NCBI RefSeq assembly: GCF_020404405.1
Contig: NZ_JAIZDA010000002.1
Coordinates: forward strand, 357,320-421,319
Source of the DNA: Novosphingobium sp. FKTRR1
Lineage (GTDB): Bacteria; Pseudomonadota; Alphaproteobacteria; Sphingomonadales; Sphingomonadaceae
DNA: 64,000 nucleotides
Direction: 5' to 3'
Under the pieces are notes generated by a model that searched no databases, was not told the origin of the DNA, and saw only the letters and a program-made list of their open reading frames with translations. Both the position numbers and the translations under genes were made by a program. Positions 28,303 through 37,798 of the stretch are shown here, piece after piece; the first letter of the stretch is position 1, and each line of letters opens with the position of its first letter.

Positions 28303-29001
28303 ATGCGAGAGATCGTTTTCGACACCGAAACCACCGGGCTTGATCCCAGAAGCGGCGACCGACTAGTCGAGATCGGCTGCATCGAAATGGTCAACCGCGT
28401 GGCTACGGGCGCAATATTCCATGCTTATTTCAATCCAGAACGCGACATGCCGGCTGAGGCAGAGGCGGTCCACGGATTGTCGATCACGTTCCTGTCCGAC
28501 AAACCCAAATTCGCCACCCGCGCGGCCGAACTGCTCGACTTTCTGGCCGATTCGCCGCTGGTCGCCCACAATGCCGGGTTCGACTTCGGCTTCCTGAACA
28601 CCGAACTGGCGCTGTGCGGCCTGGGTGAGATCGGCCGCGACCGCATGGTCGATACCGTCGCGATCGCCCGGCGCAAGCATCCCGGCGCCAAGCTCAGCCT
28701 AGATGCGCTGTGCTCGCGCTATGGCATCGATCGCAGCCACCGCACCAAGCACGGCGCGTTGCTCGATGCCGAATTGCTCGCGCAACTCTATGTGGAATTG
28801 ATGGGAGGCCGCCAGATCGGCCTCGAACTCGCGGCCGATGCTGCCGTGGTGACGCGTGGCGAAGTGACCGCGCCAGCCACCCCGTCGGCAACGCCGCGCA
28901 GCTTTCGCGCGCCCCGGCCCCATGCGGCCAGTGCGGCGGAACGGGCCCGGCATGAGCAATTCATGGCGGGTTTCGGGGATGCGCTGTGGAATCGCTCCTG
29001 A
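28303..29001 (+). CDS. dnaQ: DNA polymerase III epsilon subunit (3'-5' proofreading exonuclease)
   Basis: A 232-residue DEDDh exonuclease. Exo I is IVFDTETTGLDP, Exo II LVAHNAGFDFGFLN and Exo III HGALLDAELLAQLY (Asp and His present). A Pro/Ala-rich C-terminal tail contacts the polymerase in relatives. ATG 28303 gives the canonical start MREIVFDTETTG. Its position beside the origin block ppsR-maf-aroE-coaE is conserved in alphaproteobacteria. Confidence 0.96.
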   Translation: MREIVFDTETTGLDPRSGDRLVEIGCIEMVNRVATGAIFHAYFNPERDMPAEAEAVHGLSITFLSDKPKFATRAAELLDFLADSPLVAHNAGFDFGFLNTELALCGLGEIGRDRMVDTVAIARRKHPGAKLSLDALCSRYGIDRSHRTKHGALLDAELLAQLYVELMGGRQIGLELAADAAVVTRGEVTAPATPSATPRSFRAPRPHAASAAERARHEQFMAGFGDALWNRS

Positions 29002-29046
29002 TTTGAAGGAGCAATTCTGCAGCCCCATGCTCAAGGAGATGGACTG

Positions 29047-29652
29047 ATGGATATTCGCGTTTCGGGACACCAGGTCGAGACCGGCACCGCGTTTGAAGCC
29101 CATGCGAACGAACGGCTGGCGGTCATCGTCGACAAATACTTTTCCCGCGCACTGTCCTCGCACGTCACGCTGGGCAAGGCCCCGCACGGCGGTTTTCGCT
29201 GCGACATCGTCACCCATGTCACGCAGGGCCTGATCCTCAAGGGCAGCGCGGTGGCGCAGGATGCCCACCTCGCGCTCGACCAGTCAGCCGACAAGATCGA
29301 CACCCAATTGCGCCGCTACAAGCATCGCATCAAGGATCGCCACGAAACCGCACTCCACGCCCGCCGCCAGGAAGAGGCGAACTTCGTGATCGAGCCGACC
29401 GGTCCGTTGGAGAACGCGGCCTATACCGTGTTCGTGGTCGAGGACGATGATACCGACGAGCCCGCCGACGCGCCGCTGGTGATTGCAGAAACCCGCGTCG
29501 ATGTGCCCACCGCAACGGTTTCGGACGCTGTGATGATGCTCGACTTGCGCAACACCAATGCGCTGTTGTTCAAGAACGCCGGAACCGGGACTCACAACAT
29601 GGTTTATCGCCGCGGTGACGGCTCGATCGGTTGGGTCGAACCGTCCAAGTGA
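29047..29652 (+). CDS. hpf: Ribosome hibernation promoting factor, long form
   Basis: A 201-residue long HPF that joins two 70S ribosomes into an inactive 100S dimer in stationary phase. The N-terminal S30AE domain starts MDIRVSGHQVETGTAFEAHA and carries basic rRNA-contact stretches; the C-terminal domain (from about residue 145) holds the conserved MLDLRNTNALLFKNAGTGTH (trimmed) dimerisation core. AAGGAG lies just ahead of the ATG. The nearby ptsN follows about 200 bp later, the usual hpf-ptsN order of the RpoN region, though rpoN is not here. Confidence 0.95.
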   Translation: MDIRVSGHQVETGTAFEAHANERLAVIVDKYFSRALSSHVTLGKAPHGGFRCDIVTHVTQGLILKGSAVAQDAHLALDQSADKIDTQLRRYKHRIKDRHETALHARRQEEANFVIEPTGPLENAAYTVFVVEDDDTDEPADAPLVIAETRVDVPTATVSDAVMMLDLRNTNALLFKNAGTGTHNMVYRRGDGSIGWVEPSK

Positions 29653-29665
29653 TCCATTGGCCACC

Positions 29666-29695
29666 GCAGGGCCGGTCCCGCATGACCGGCCCTGC
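29666..29695 (+). terminator. Strong hairpin downstream of hpf
   Basis: An 11-bp perfect stem (GCAGGGCCGGT/ACCGGCCCTGC) with an 8-nt loop, 13 bp after the hpf stop codon. No T-run follows, so termination would be inefficient or the hairpin may protect the hpf 3' end. Its right arm is the first unit of the adjacent tandem repeat. Confidence 0.55.
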
Positions 29696-29735
29696 ATGAC
29701 TGGCCCAGTATGGCTGGCCCAGTATGACTGGCGCC
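29680..29735. repeat. Four tandem 14-bp repeats between hpf and ptsN
   Basis: Units at 29680-29693, 29694-29707, 29708-29721 and 29722-29735 share the pattern GYATGRCYGGCCCW, diverging gradually. The first unit is also one arm of the preceding hairpin. Non-coding as far as I can see. The rest of the hpf-ptsN gap (to 29859) holds no recognisable element. Confidence 0.85.
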
Positions 29736-29859
29736 GTCGGCAAGGGATGACGTCCGAGCGCTACAAAGGCGGCATTCGGTGCTTGCACAAGCGCCCGAAC
29801 CGGCGCATTGGGCAGCCCAATTGATCGTGCCCTGTCGCACGTTGGGGCTTTACCAGTCC

Positions 29860-30321
29860 ATGTCTGCTCTATTTTCCATTGATTCCCAAGCTGTTCGCAT
29901 CGTTCGAGCCGAAACCAAGCAGCAGATTTTCGCCGAACTCTCCGCCTGCTTCGCGCAAGTCTACGGGCTTGATCGAGAGCATGTGCTTGAGCGTATCGAA
30001 GAACGCGAGGCTTTGGGCAGCACTGGCTTTGGTCGGGGTGTTGCCATTCCGCACGCCCGCATCGAAGGGCTGGCGCGGCCGGTTGCGGTGTTTTTCCGTC
30101 TGCAGAATCCGGTCGAGTTCGCCGCTGCTGACGGAATGCCGGTCGATTGTGTCTTTGGCCTGCTGTCTCCAGATCATGCCGGCGCAATCCATCTTCAGGC
30201 GCTGGCCGCGATTTCCCGATTGATGCGCGATGATCGCATGCATGAGCGGCTGGTTTCGGCAACCGATGCCGACGCGCTTTATGCCGTGCTGGTCAACGTC
30301 CTCGATCTCGACGCGTCCTAG
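29860..30321 (+). CDS. ptsN: PTS IIA-like nitrogen-regulatory protein PtsN
   Basis: A 153-residue EIIA-Ntr domain protein, the last phosphoacceptor of the regulatory PTS-Ntr chain. The phosphorylated His is in GRGVAIPHARIEGL (about residue 66). ATG 29860 (MSALFSIDSQAV) is the family start. PtsP, the first component of the same chain, is encoded in this window at 53572; no HPr/NPr gene is visible. It is followed 14 bp later by a DUF1491 gene. Confidence 0.95.
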   Translation: MSALFSIDSQAVRIVRAETKQQIFAELSACFAQVYGLDREHVLERIEEREALGSTGFGRGVAIPHARIEGLARPVAVFFRLQNPVEFAAADGMPVDCVFGLLSPDHAGAIHLQALAAISRLMRDDRMHERLVSATDADALYAVLVNVLDLDAS

Positions 30322-30335
30322 GGCGGACGAAGCGG

Positions 30336-30674
30336 GTGATCGACGATTCCCGCCTGCCTGCACGGCTTGAAGTTGGCGGGTTGCTGCGGGCGTGCGAATC
30401 AGCCGGGGGCTTTGCCACGGTGCTACGCAAGGGTGATCCTGATAGCGGTACGATTCTGGTAATTGTCGTTGATTCCAAAGGGCTTGGCGCACTTTTCGAA
30501 CGCTTGCCCCAAGCCGATGGGCCACGCCTGTGGCAGGAAATCAGGCATCAAGAGGCTGATAACAAACAGGATTTCGAGGAATTCTTGCAGCGTCGGGCGA
30601 GTCGCGATCCGGATCTGTGGATGATCGAACTTCTCATCGCGGACTCGGCTCGTTTCGACCTGAACCGCAGGTGA
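30336..30674 (+). CDS. DUF1491 family protein
   Basis: A 112-residue cytoplasmic protein of a small alphaproteobacterial family of unknown function. The start region RLPARLEVGGLLRACESAGGF (trimmed) and the middle LRKGDPDSGTILVIV and RDPDLWMIELLI are typical. The start is a GTG at 30336, preceded by AGGGCGGA. It probably shares a transcript with ptsN, 14 bp upstream. Confidence 0.8.
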   Translation: MIDDSRLPARLEVGGLLRACESAGGFATVLRKGDPDSGTILVIVVDSKGLGALFERLPQADGPRLWQEIRHQEADNKQDFEEFLQRRASRDPDLWMIELLIADSARFDLNRR

Positions 30675-30883
30675 AGGCATTGACTCGCCCCGAAGCCCCC
30701 AGCATGGCAATCCTCTGACCAATGCGCAGGCGGCGTTCATGGGCACAAGGCCCGGAACGACAGCACGCAGACGGGGGGCCAAGGGCCGGGTAAACGCCGC
30801 GAATTGCGGCACCATGATCGCTATCGTGGTGCTCGCGCGCAGCGCTCCCGGAGCCAAAGCTCACCGCCCGATCTGGACGATAC
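30675..30883. other. Intergenic stretch, no feature seen
   Basis: 209 bp between the DUF1491 gene and the cell-wall hydrolase gene. I see no coding signal, repeat or convincing promoter. Confidence 0.4.
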
Positions 30884-31558
30884 GTGAGTAGATCCCTTCG
30901 CATCGCGAGTGCCATCAGCATCACCGCGACTTTTTTTGCAGCGCTCCTTGGCACCACCGGTGCAGGCGCTGAGTCTACCCGCCAGCAGGCCACAGACCTG
31001 CAGGTGCTGGTCCGCGAAGCGCCAGGCGCATCGCCGGTGACATCACTTTCCGATCAGCCGACCGTGCGTGTCGAGCAACAGGATGGTGTCACGCCAAATC
31101 TACAATCCATCGACAACGCGGCAACTCTCACGCTTTCACCGCCGGCTGCTTCGCTAGCCGCTGCGGTTGATGCCACGCCAGCACCATCTGCGCTGTCCGA
31201 CGAGCTGCACTGTCTGGCCACCGCCATCTATTTCGAAGCCAAGAGCGAGACTCTCGCCGGGCAGCTGGCTGTTGGTCGCGTCGTCGTGGCCCGCGCCCGC
31301 TCGGGCCGTTTCCCCGCTTCATATTGCGGTGTCGTGCTGCAACCTTCGCAGTTTTCGTTTGTTCGCGGACGCGCCTTGCCCGCAGTCGATAGTTCGAACC
31401 GCGGTTGGCTACAGGCTGCCAAAGTCGCCATGATCGCCGATAGCGGCGCGTGGAAAAGCCCGGTCGAAGGCGCGATGTACTTCCACGCGGCACGCGTCGG
31501 CCCAGTGTCCGGCAAGACCCGGATGGCGCGCATCGACAACCACGTATTCTATCGTTGA
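30884..31558 (+). CDS. SleB-type cell wall hydrolase
   Basis: A 224-residue exported protein. The signal peptide (about 1-29, ending GTTGAGA) is followed by a low-complexity linker and a C-terminal Hydrolase_2 (SleB) domain starting near residue 108 (LHCLATAIYFEAKSETLAGQ, with the conserved catalytic Glu in YFEAKSE). It ends with HAARVGPVSGKTRMARIDNH (trimmed) as in other alphaproteobacterial members. Related enzymes cut peptidoglycan glycan chains. The start is GTG 30884. A terminator follows. Confidence 0.9.
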   Translation: MSRSLRIASAISITATFFAALLGTTGAGAESTRQQATDLQVLVREAPGASPVTSLSDQPTVRVEQQDGVTPNLQSIDNAATLTLSPPAASLAAAVDATPAPSALSDELHCLATAIYFEAKSETLAGQLAVGRVVVARARSGRFPASYCGVVLQPSQFSFVRGRALPAVDSSNRGWLQAAKVAMIADSGAWKSPVEGAMYFHAARVGPVSGKTRMARIDNHVFYR

Positions 31559-31611
31559 ACCGCACCGCCGGCGCGTAGCCGGGCTGTGCGATCAGCGCTG
31601 CATGCAGGGGA

Positions 31612-31642
31612 GGGGCCTTCGGAATGACCGGAGGCCCCTTTT
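31612..31642 (+). terminator. Intrinsic terminator
   Basis: GGGGCCTTCGG / CCGGAGGCCCC stem (one G-T pair) with a 5-nt loop followed by TTTT, 54 bp after the cell-wall hydrolase gene and ahead of the convergent thioesterase gene. Confidence 0.88.
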
Positions 31643-31652
31643 CGGTGTCGGT

Positions 31653-32504
31653 TCAGACGCGTCGTGTCATTGCCAGAGCCGAGACCGAGATTGCGCCGAT
31701 CGGCCCGGACAGGTCGTGCAACCAGACCAGACCGCTGGCTACACCGTCAGTCGAACCATGCGGGGCCAGTTCATAGCCGAGCCATTCACCCACGGGTAGC
31801 CGGTGCAGATGCACCGTGAAATCGGTGTTGACGAAGTCGATCCCCTGTTCACTGCTGTGCGAAAGCGGACTGGCGAAATCGGCGGTCAGGAATACCCGGG
31901 CAAAGGGTGTAAGCGGCGCTCCGGCCACCACCTCGCCCGCAGCGCGCAACCATGTCTGCCGCGCATTGGCGGGCGCCAACTGGCCCAAAACCGGCGGATT
32001 GCTGTCTTCGGCGCGGCTTTGGCCGGGTGACGTACGATCGAACCGGGCGTGCCCTGCAGGGATCGGTCGCGCGTCCCAGCGCCCGAACTGCTTGAGCGAA
32101 GGCAATGTCTCGGGATGGGGCGCGGGCCAGGCTGGCGCTTGCCACACCGGGTTGGCGGGCTGCTGGCTGGTGCGGAGCAACTGGCAGACAGCGCGCGCGC
32201 ACAGTCGGCCATCTTGTATCAGGCTGGCTTCGACCAGCCTGATACGCCCGCCTTCGTGCAGCACCGTCGTATCGACGGTCAGGGGCGCGGCAGTTGCCAT
32301 ACGCACCATGTCCACGCCAAAGCGTGCGGGAACCCAGCTTTCGTCTAGATGGTCATGTTCGATTACATGGCCGAGCAGCGAAGCCATGGCTGATCCGCTC
32401 AATGTGCCCTTTTGCCAATATCCGTGTGCGCTCCGTGTGGGAACAAAGACGTTATCTTCAATGGTATAAAATGCCTCAACCACGCAGACGCTCACCCCGT
32501 TCAC
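31653..32504 (-). CDS. Acyl-CoA thioesterase family protein (double hotdog)
   Basis: A 283-residue protein of two fused hotdog domains, as in TesB-like/4HBT_3 acyl-CoA thioesterases. Typical segments are GTLSGSAMASLLGHVIEH at the first domain and DFVNTDFTVHLHRLPVGEW in the second. Substrate range cannot be told. The start is a GTG at 32504 with another GTG 9 nt on; neither has a strong ribosome site, so the N-terminus is uncertain. It lies 75 bp beyond purH on the same strand. Confidence 0.82.
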   Translation of the reverse strand: MNGVSVCVVEAFYTIEDNVFVPTRSAHGYWQKGTLSGSAMASLLGHVIEHDHLDESWVPARFGVDMVRMATAAPLTVDTTVLHEGGRIRLVEASLIQDGRLCARAVCQLLRTSQQPANPVWQAPAWPAPHPETLPSLKQFGRWDARPIPAGHARFDRTSPGQSRAEDSNPPVLGQLAPANARQTWLRAAGEVVAGAPLTPFARVFLTADFASPLSHSSEQGIDFVNTDFTVHLHRLPVGEWLGYELAPHGSTDGVASGLVWLHDLSGPIGAISVSALAMTRRV

Positions 32505-32548
32505 CCCGAAGGTGAGGGTTTAATTGCACGATTAAGGCTGAAAGGAAA

Positions 32549-32569
32549 GGCCCGCCGAACGGCCGGGCC
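32549..32569 (-). terminator. Probable terminator after purH
   Basis: A GGCCCG/CGGGCC stem with a GC-rich loop on the leftward transcript, followed by CCTTTCC. The T-run is short, so it may only partly separate purH from the thioesterase gene. Confidence 0.5.
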
Positions 32570-32579
32570 CTGTCCTGCC

Positions 32580-34169
32580 TCAGTGACGGAAGTGGCGCAT
32601 GCCGGTGAACACCATGGCAAGACCGGCCTCATCGGCGGCCTTGATCACTTCGTCATCGCGGATCGATCCGCCCGGCTGGATCACGCACGTTGCCCCCGCT
32701 TCGACCGCTGCGAGCAAGCCATCGGCAAAGGGGAAGAACGCATCGGATGCAACGGCCGAGCCGACCGTGTGCGCCTGCGCCCAACCGTGCGTTTCGGCGG
32801 CTTCCTTCGCTTTGGCGGCGGCAATGCGCGATGAATCACGGCGGTTCATCTGGCCAGCGCCGATACCGGCGGTCACGCCTTCGCGCGCGTAGACGATCGC
32901 GTTCGACTTGACGTGCTTGGCGACGGTCCACGCGAACAGCGCGTCTTTCAGCTCCTGTTCGCTCGGTGCGCGCGCGGTCACCACCTTCAGGTCAGCCGGA
33001 TCGAGCGCGCCGTTGTCGCGGTCCTGCACCAGCAGACCTCCCGCGATGGGTACGGTGACCAGACCGGCGCGCCTGGCATCGGGCAAGGAATCGACGAGCA
33101 GCAGGCGCAAGTTCTTCTTGCGCGCAAACGCGGTCCGTGCGGCGTCATCGGCACCGGGCGCGACCACGACTTCGGTGAAGATCTCGCAGATGGCGCTGGC
33201 GGTGGGACCGTCGAGCGGTACGTTCGTTGCTACGATACCCCCGAATGCCGAAACCTGATCGCAGGCCAGTGCGGCCTGCCAGGCATCGAGCAAGGTGTCG
33301 GCGCTGGCCACGCCGCACGGGTTGGCATGCTTGACGATGACGACGGTCGGCTTGGCCCCGGCGAACTCGCCAATCAGCTCCAGTGCGGCGTTGGCGTCGT
33401 TATAATTGTTGTAGGACAGTTCCTTGCCCTGCACTTGTTCGGCCTGCGGCAGACCGGTTTCGGCGGGGCGCCGCGCAACATAGAGCGCGGCCGACTGGTG
33501 CGGGTTCTCGCCGTAGCGCAATGCGGTGACGCGCGTGTGGGCACCGGCCAGTACCTCGGGGAAATGCTGCTGTTGGTCGACCCGCGCGAACCATTGCGAA
33601 ATCGCTGAATCATAAGCGGCCGTGGCGGCAAACGCCTTGGCAGCCATGGCGCGGCGGAACCCTTGCGTGGTGGCACCGTTGTTGCTTTCAAGCTCCGCCA
33701 GCAGCGTGGCATAGTCCGCCGGATCGGTCAGGATCGTTACAAAGCCATGGTTCTTGGCCGCCGACCGGACCATCGAGGGACCACCGATGTCGATGTTCTC
33801 GATCACCTCGTCGCGCTCGGCCCCGCGCGCGACCGTCGCCTCGAACGGGTAGAGGTTGACGACCACCAGATCGATCGTCGCGATGTCATGGTCGGCCAGC
33901 GCCGCTGCGTGCTCGGCATTGTCGCGCACGGCCAGCAGGCCGCCGTGGACCTTTGGATGCAGCGTCTTGACCCGGCCATCCATCATCTCGGGGAAACCGG
34001 TGACTTCGGAAATGTCACGCACCGGCAAACCTGCTTCGCGCAAGGTGCGGGCGGTCCCGCCGGTGGAAACCAGATCGACGCCGCGCGCGGCCAATGCCTG
34101 GCCGAGTTCGACCAAACCGGTCTTGTCGGACACCGAAAGCAGTGCCCGTTTGATCTCTACAGTGCTCAC
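32580..34169 (-). CDS. purH: Bifunctional AICAR formyltransferase / IMP cyclohydrolase PurH
   Basis: A 529-residue enzyme performing the last two steps of de novo IMP synthesis. The N-terminal MGS-like cyclohydrolase domain begins [20 protein letters not shown] (trimmed) with [13 protein letters not shown]; the C-terminal transformylase has [10 protein letters not shown] and the [13 protein letters not shown] motif. Length is standard. The ATG lies 13 bp after the heparinase-like gene, in the rpe-heparinase-purH order common in alphaproteobacteria. Confidence 0.97.
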   Translation of the reverse strand: MSTVEIKRALLSVSDKTGLVELGQALAARGVDLVSTGGTARTLREAGLPVRDISEVTGFPEMMDGRVKTLHPKVHGGLLAVRDNAEHAAALADHDIATIDLVVVNLYPFEATVARGAERDEVIENIDIGGPSMVRSAAKNHGFVTILTDPADYATLLAELESNNGATTQGFRRAMAAKAFAATAAYDSAISQWFARVDQQQHFPEVLAGAHTRVTALRYGENPHQSAALYVARRPAETGLPQAEQVQGKELSYNNYNDANAALELIGEFAGAKPTVVIVKHANPCGVASADTLLDAWQAALACDQVSAFGGIVATNVPLDGPTASAICEIFTEVVVAPGADDAARTAFARKKNLRLLLVDSLPDARRAGLVTVPIAGGLLVQDRDNGALDPADLKVVTARAPSEQELKDALFAWTVAKHVKSNAIVYAREGVTAGIGAGQMNRRDSSRIAAAKAKEAAETHGWAQAHTVGSAVASDAFFPFADGLLAAVEAGATCVIQPGGSIRDDEVIKAADEAGLAMVFTGMRHFRH

Positions 34170-34182
34170 AATGCTATCCTGT

Positions 34183-36132
34183 CTATCGCATTTTCTTGAG
34201 CAGCCAGGAGAAGGTCTCCCCGCTGCGCGGAATCTTGGCCGCGACGACGAGCTGCCTGATGCCGACCGGGCGACCTAGCCCATCGGCCCAGATGCTTTCC
34301 TCGACAGTGACCGGATCGCGCCCCGAACGGAACTGCCAAAGGCTGCCATCGGGAAGCGCGAGCGTCACGCCAAGGCCGTCCTGACCTTGCGCCAGCTCGA
34401 TATGCGGACCGAGGTGGAAGCGCAAGGCTACGCCGATGGTGCCACGCTTGCCTTTGCGCCCAGTCGGGACCAGCACGTCCTCTCCGCGCAGCTCGGTGCC
34501 ATCATCGCGCAGGATCAGCACGCGACGGTGGGTCAGCCCGTACCGCGCGACATAGCCGTTGTGGCTGGCTTCCAGCCGGGTGGCTCCGGCATTGCCGCCC
34601 TCTGGCGCAAGCAGGCGCCGGTCGATCTCGACCTCGGACACGCCGCTGCCCAACTTGCCGTTGATCAGCACGGCGGTGGAGTTGAAATCGTCAATCGTTA
34701 GCGTCGAATGAGCGGCGGTGGCGCGCAGCCCTTGCGCCAGACGATGCGGGATCAGCCCACCGGCTACTGCTGCGCCGCCGCAGTTTACGATGAGCCGGTC
34801 GGCCCCATGACTGAACTCGAACGCCAGGGTCGAGGCGCAGCCTTCGCGCGCGTGGCGGCTGGCGGGCGGTGGGGCGGCGTCGAACTGCAGGATGGCACGC
34901 TGGGCCGAAACGCGCTGATAACCCCACTGCCGCGCGTCGCGCAGCGGACGGGTGCGCACGCCGCTGGCACGCACCAGGCCCGAAATACGGTGTGCTGAAA
35001 CCGCGCCGCTGCCTTGCCACGAGCCGAGCGCGCCATCGCCGTGAAGCATGGCCAGCAGCGGCGGTACCAGCAGCGCCAGGATGGTATCGATCTGCGGCGG
35101 GGGATCGCTGCGCACGGCGGCGTAGCAGGCCTTCAGCGCCACCAGCAGTTCGATCGCCTCGATCTGACAGAGCGGGCTGCGCGACAATACCCCGCCATCA
35201 TCGCCCACCAGATCGCCCAGTGCGCGGATCAGGCCCGCCTCTCCATACAAACGGCGCGCGCGGCCGTCGGCGAGCAAAAGCCCCGCGGCGGTGATGCCCA
35301 CCCAACCTGCGACCTCACCCAGTTTGTCCTTGGCGCGGCCGATATGACGATCAAGCCACCGCGCGGTCGAGGCCATGGCGCCGAGCATTTGCGCGCGGAA
35401 CTTGCGATCGGTTCCGGACAGCAGCAGCGGCGCGTGTACCAGCCAGGCCAGCAGCCGGTGCCCGGTATGGCCGACATCCCATGCAGGCGTCGCGTTCGGT
35501 GCGGGGTTGGCCGCGAGCCATGTACCGGTGATCCGCTCAGCCACTGCCGTGCATTGCGCGCGCGGCGCGCAAGCATCGAGATCGGTCAGCCAGCCGAAGC
35601 CATGGATGAGGCGTTCGAATGGTGGCGAAAGGCGTGGCCCGGAAAATTCGACATCGGCGATCGGAGCCTTGACCCCGTGGAGCAGGAAATGCCCTGCGCG
35701 TAACGCGGTGCCCGCCGCCGGATCGCCCTGCAGCGGGCTGCTGACCGTAGCGGTGATGCGGGGGGCCGTGCGCTTGCGGAAGGGATTGATCGCGCTGGCG
35801 GGCAGGCCCACCGCATAGGCCAACCGGATCAGTCGTTCCCCCGCGCCAACGGCCGGAGGAGAGAAATCGGCGAGGGCCAGCGCGCGCCCCGGTTCGATCA
35901 CTCCGGTTTCGATTTGGGCTGCTTCGATCTGGGCGGTTTCGAAAGGATCCGCATTGCTGGCCGACTTGCCGGTCATGCGCGGCGGGGTTCGCGCTTCGCG
36001 TCGCAGGGGATCGATCCCATCCCCGAGGGGCAGCCCACTGCGATGAGGATCGGCACCGCTTGCGCCGTCGTTTGCGGCCCCGCCAGAGCCATCGGGATCA
36101 CCCCGAACGATGGTGAGGCGGGGTGATGCCAT
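34183..36132 (-). CDS. Heparinase II/III family protein
   Basis: A 649-residue protein. An Ala/Pro-rich N-terminal part (about 1-85, with a near-repeat [13 protein letters not shown]) precedes a helical alpha/alpha toroid and a C-terminal beta-sandwich (from about 405, e.g. [18 protein letters not shown] and [17 protein letters not shown]) typical of heparinase II/III-like polysaccharide lyases. There is no clear signal peptide. The substrate is unknown; co-location with rpe and purH is conserved in alphaproteobacteria and does not point to heparin. The ATG lies 4 bp after the rpe stop. Confidence 0.9.
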   Translation of the reverse strand: MASPRLTIVRGDPDGSGGAANDGASGADPHRSGLPLGDGIDPLRREARTPPRMTGKSASNADPFETAQIEAAQIETGVIEPGRALALADFSPPAVGAGERLIRLAYAVGLPASAINPFRKRTAPRITATVSSPLQGDPAAGTALRAGHFLLHGVKAPIADVEFSGPRLSPPFERLIHGFGWLTDLDACAPRAQCTAVAERITGTWLAANPAPNATPAWDVGHTGHRLLAWLVHAPLLLSGTDRKFRAQMLGAMASTARWLDRHIGRAKDKLGEVAGWVGITAAGLLLADGRARRLYGEAGLIRALGDLVGDDGGVLSRSPLCQIEAIELLVALKACYAAVRSDPPPQIDTILALLVPPLLAMLHGDGALGSWQGSGAVSAHRISGLVRASGVRTRPLRDARQWGYQRVSAQRAILQFDAAPPPASRHAREGCASTLAFEFSHGADRLIVNCGGAAVAGGLIPHRLAQGLRATAAHSTLTIDDFNSTAVLINGKLGSGVSEVEIDRRLLAPEGGNAGATRLEASHNGYVARYGLTHRRVLILRDDGTELRGEDVLVPTGRKGKRGTIGVALRFHLGPHIELAQGQDGLGVTLALPDGSLWQFRSGRDPVTVEESIWADGLGRPVGIRQLVVAAKIPRSGETFSWLLKKMR

Positions 36133-36136
36133 GCGA

Positions 36137-36811
36137 TCAATCGGCTCCCTTCAGCGCCGCGATGTTCGCAGCATACCGGTCCGGTCCGCCGCGGAAGGTG
36201 GCGGTTCCGGCCACCAGCACATCGGCCCCTGCGTCAACGCACTGCCGGGCCGTGGCAAGGTCGACACCGCCGTCGACCTCCAGATGGATGGGGCGACCCG
36301 ACTTGTCGATTGCCTTGCGCACCGCTTCGATCTTGCGCAACTGGCTGGAAATGAAGCTTTGTCCGCCAAATCCAGGGTTCACGCTCATGATCAGGACCAG
36401 ATCGATGTCGTCGATCAGGTAGTCGAGCATCTTGGCAGGCGTGCCAGGATTGAGCGATACGCCAGCCTTCTTGCCCAAGGCCTTGATCGCCTGCACGGTG
36501 CGGTGGATGTGCGGTCCCGCTTCAGGATGGACGGTGATGATGTCGGCCCCGGCAGCGGCAAACGCTTCGAGGTAGGAATCGACCGGCGAAATCATCAGGT
36601 GAACGTCGAACGGCTTGGTGGTGTGCGGACGCAGCGCCTTCACCACCATCGGTCCGATGGTGATGTTTGGCACAAAGTGCCCGTCCATCACATCGACATG
36701 GATCCAGTCAGCGCCTGCCGCATCGATCGCGCGCACTTCCTCGCCCAACCGGGCGAAATCAGCCGACAGGATCGACGGCGAAATCAGCGGAGCGGCGGGG
36801 CGGGGCAGCAA
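36137..36811 (-). CDS. rpe: Ribulose-phosphate 3-epimerase
   Basis: A TIM-barrel enzyme converting ribulose 5-phosphate to xylulose 5-phosphate. Visible are [35 protein letters not shown] with catalytic Asp, [14 protein letters not shown] and [12 protein letters not shown], and the C-terminal [19 protein letters not shown]. No ATG or GTG lies where homologues start; TTG 36811 gives a family-like 224-residue protein, while TTG 36844 has a weak GGA upstream. The start is therefore uncertain. It heads the rpe-heparinase-purH operon. Confidence 0.93.
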   Translation of the reverse strand: MLPRPAAPLISPSILSADFARLGEEVRAIDAAGADWIHVDVMDGHFVPNITIGPMVVKALRPHTTKPFDVHLMISPVDSYLEAFAAAGADIITVHPEAGPHIHRTVQAIKALGKKAGVSLNPGTPAKMLDYLIDDIDLVLIMSVNPGFGGQSFISSQLRKIEAVRKAIDKSGRPIHLEVDGGVDLATARQCVDAGADVLVAGTATFRGGPDRYAANIAALKGAD

Positions 36812-37294
36812 TTCATCGGAACTTGAAACGAGGAGCGATGTCAAAAGAGCTAATCCGGGTGCAGCGTGCGATAGAAAAGGGCGGAAGGCTTTGGCAAGGG
36901 ACGGTTCATGTAGGGCCGATCCGGCGCACACTTCAGCACGTGGTGCCGCCGCGCACTCCCCAAGCCCAAGCCAAGCGATTACCGGGGGGCAGTGCTGCCT
37001 ACAAGTTCGTATCCACCCGTTTTCCACACGCTATGTCTGGAAACGGGTCATTTCCGAGGCAACTACTTGCAGGCGGCAACCATCATGCAGGCCTTGTCGC
37101 TCGGCGCAGGCCTCGTTCATGGCCGATCAAGCAGACGGGCGCAAAGAGCTTGGTCCTGGCGTCGTTTACGGCATAGGTTCCGCCGCGATTCGAACTGGCG
37201 TCTTGCTTGTCGTTCTTGAACCATGTTCAGGCAGAAACCGTTTTCAGGCCGAAACCATCCTCAGGATTGCCCCGTGTCATCACCACGACTGCCC
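36812..37294. other. 483-bp divergent intergenic region, no gene recognised
   Basis: The region between rpe (leftward) and the DUF2141 gene (rightward). Several short frames cross it but none has conserved-looking content, and I recognise no tRNA, small RNA or repeat. It must hold the rpe operon promoter and the rightward promoter; I cannot point to convincing boxes. Confidence 0.4.
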
Positions 37295-37798
37295 ATGACC
37301 TTCCCGATGAGTAAAGCCGTGTTCAGGCATGCATTTGCGGCCATGACTATTGCACTGGTCGGCTTGGTGGCAACCACTCCGGCGGTTCAGGCAGCAACCC
37401 CGAATTGCATTGGCCGGGCCAGCGACACGTGGATCTACATCTCCGTCGATGGTGTCCGGAATGCCGCCGGTCAGATTGCGGCAACGCTCTATGCCGATGA
37501 TTCGAGCCGCTTTCTGGTGAAGAATGGTTCGCTATATGTAGCCCGCACACCAGCGGTTGCGGGTGTTACCCGGTTCTGCCTGTTCGTGCCACATCCCGCA
37601 GTCTACGCGATCGCCATCTATCATGACGAGGATAATTCGGGAACGATCAACCGCGGCGGTTTGCTGGGAATTCCGACCGAAGGGTTCGGCTTTTCGAACA
37701 ACCCGCCAACGATCGCGAGCCTGCCTGCCTTCCGTTCGGTGCGCCTGAACGTGAGCAAGCCCAACCTGGCCACGACCATTCACCTGTCCTATCCATGA
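37295..37798 (+). CDS. Exported DUF2141 domain protein
   Basis: A secreted protein of about 167 residues. The signal peptide (MSKAVFRHAFAAMTIALVG trimmed, ending VQAA) precedes a small beta-rich domain with ISVDGVRNAAGQIAATLYAD, AIAIYHDEDNSGTINRG and GFGFSNN, which define the DUF2141 family. The acidic DEDNSG loop may bind calcium. Function unknown. ATG 37295 or 37307 could be the start; neither has a strong ribosome site. The stop overlaps the next gene's ATG (ATGA). Confidence 0.85.
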   Translation: MTFPMSKAVFRHAFAAMTIALVGLVATTPAVQAATPNCIGRASDTWIYISVDGVRNAAGQIAATLYADDSSRFLVKNGSLYVARTPAVAGVTRFCLFVPHPAVYAIAIYHDEDNSGTINRGGLLGIPTEGFGFSNNPPTIASLPAFRSVRLNVSKPNLATTIHLSYP

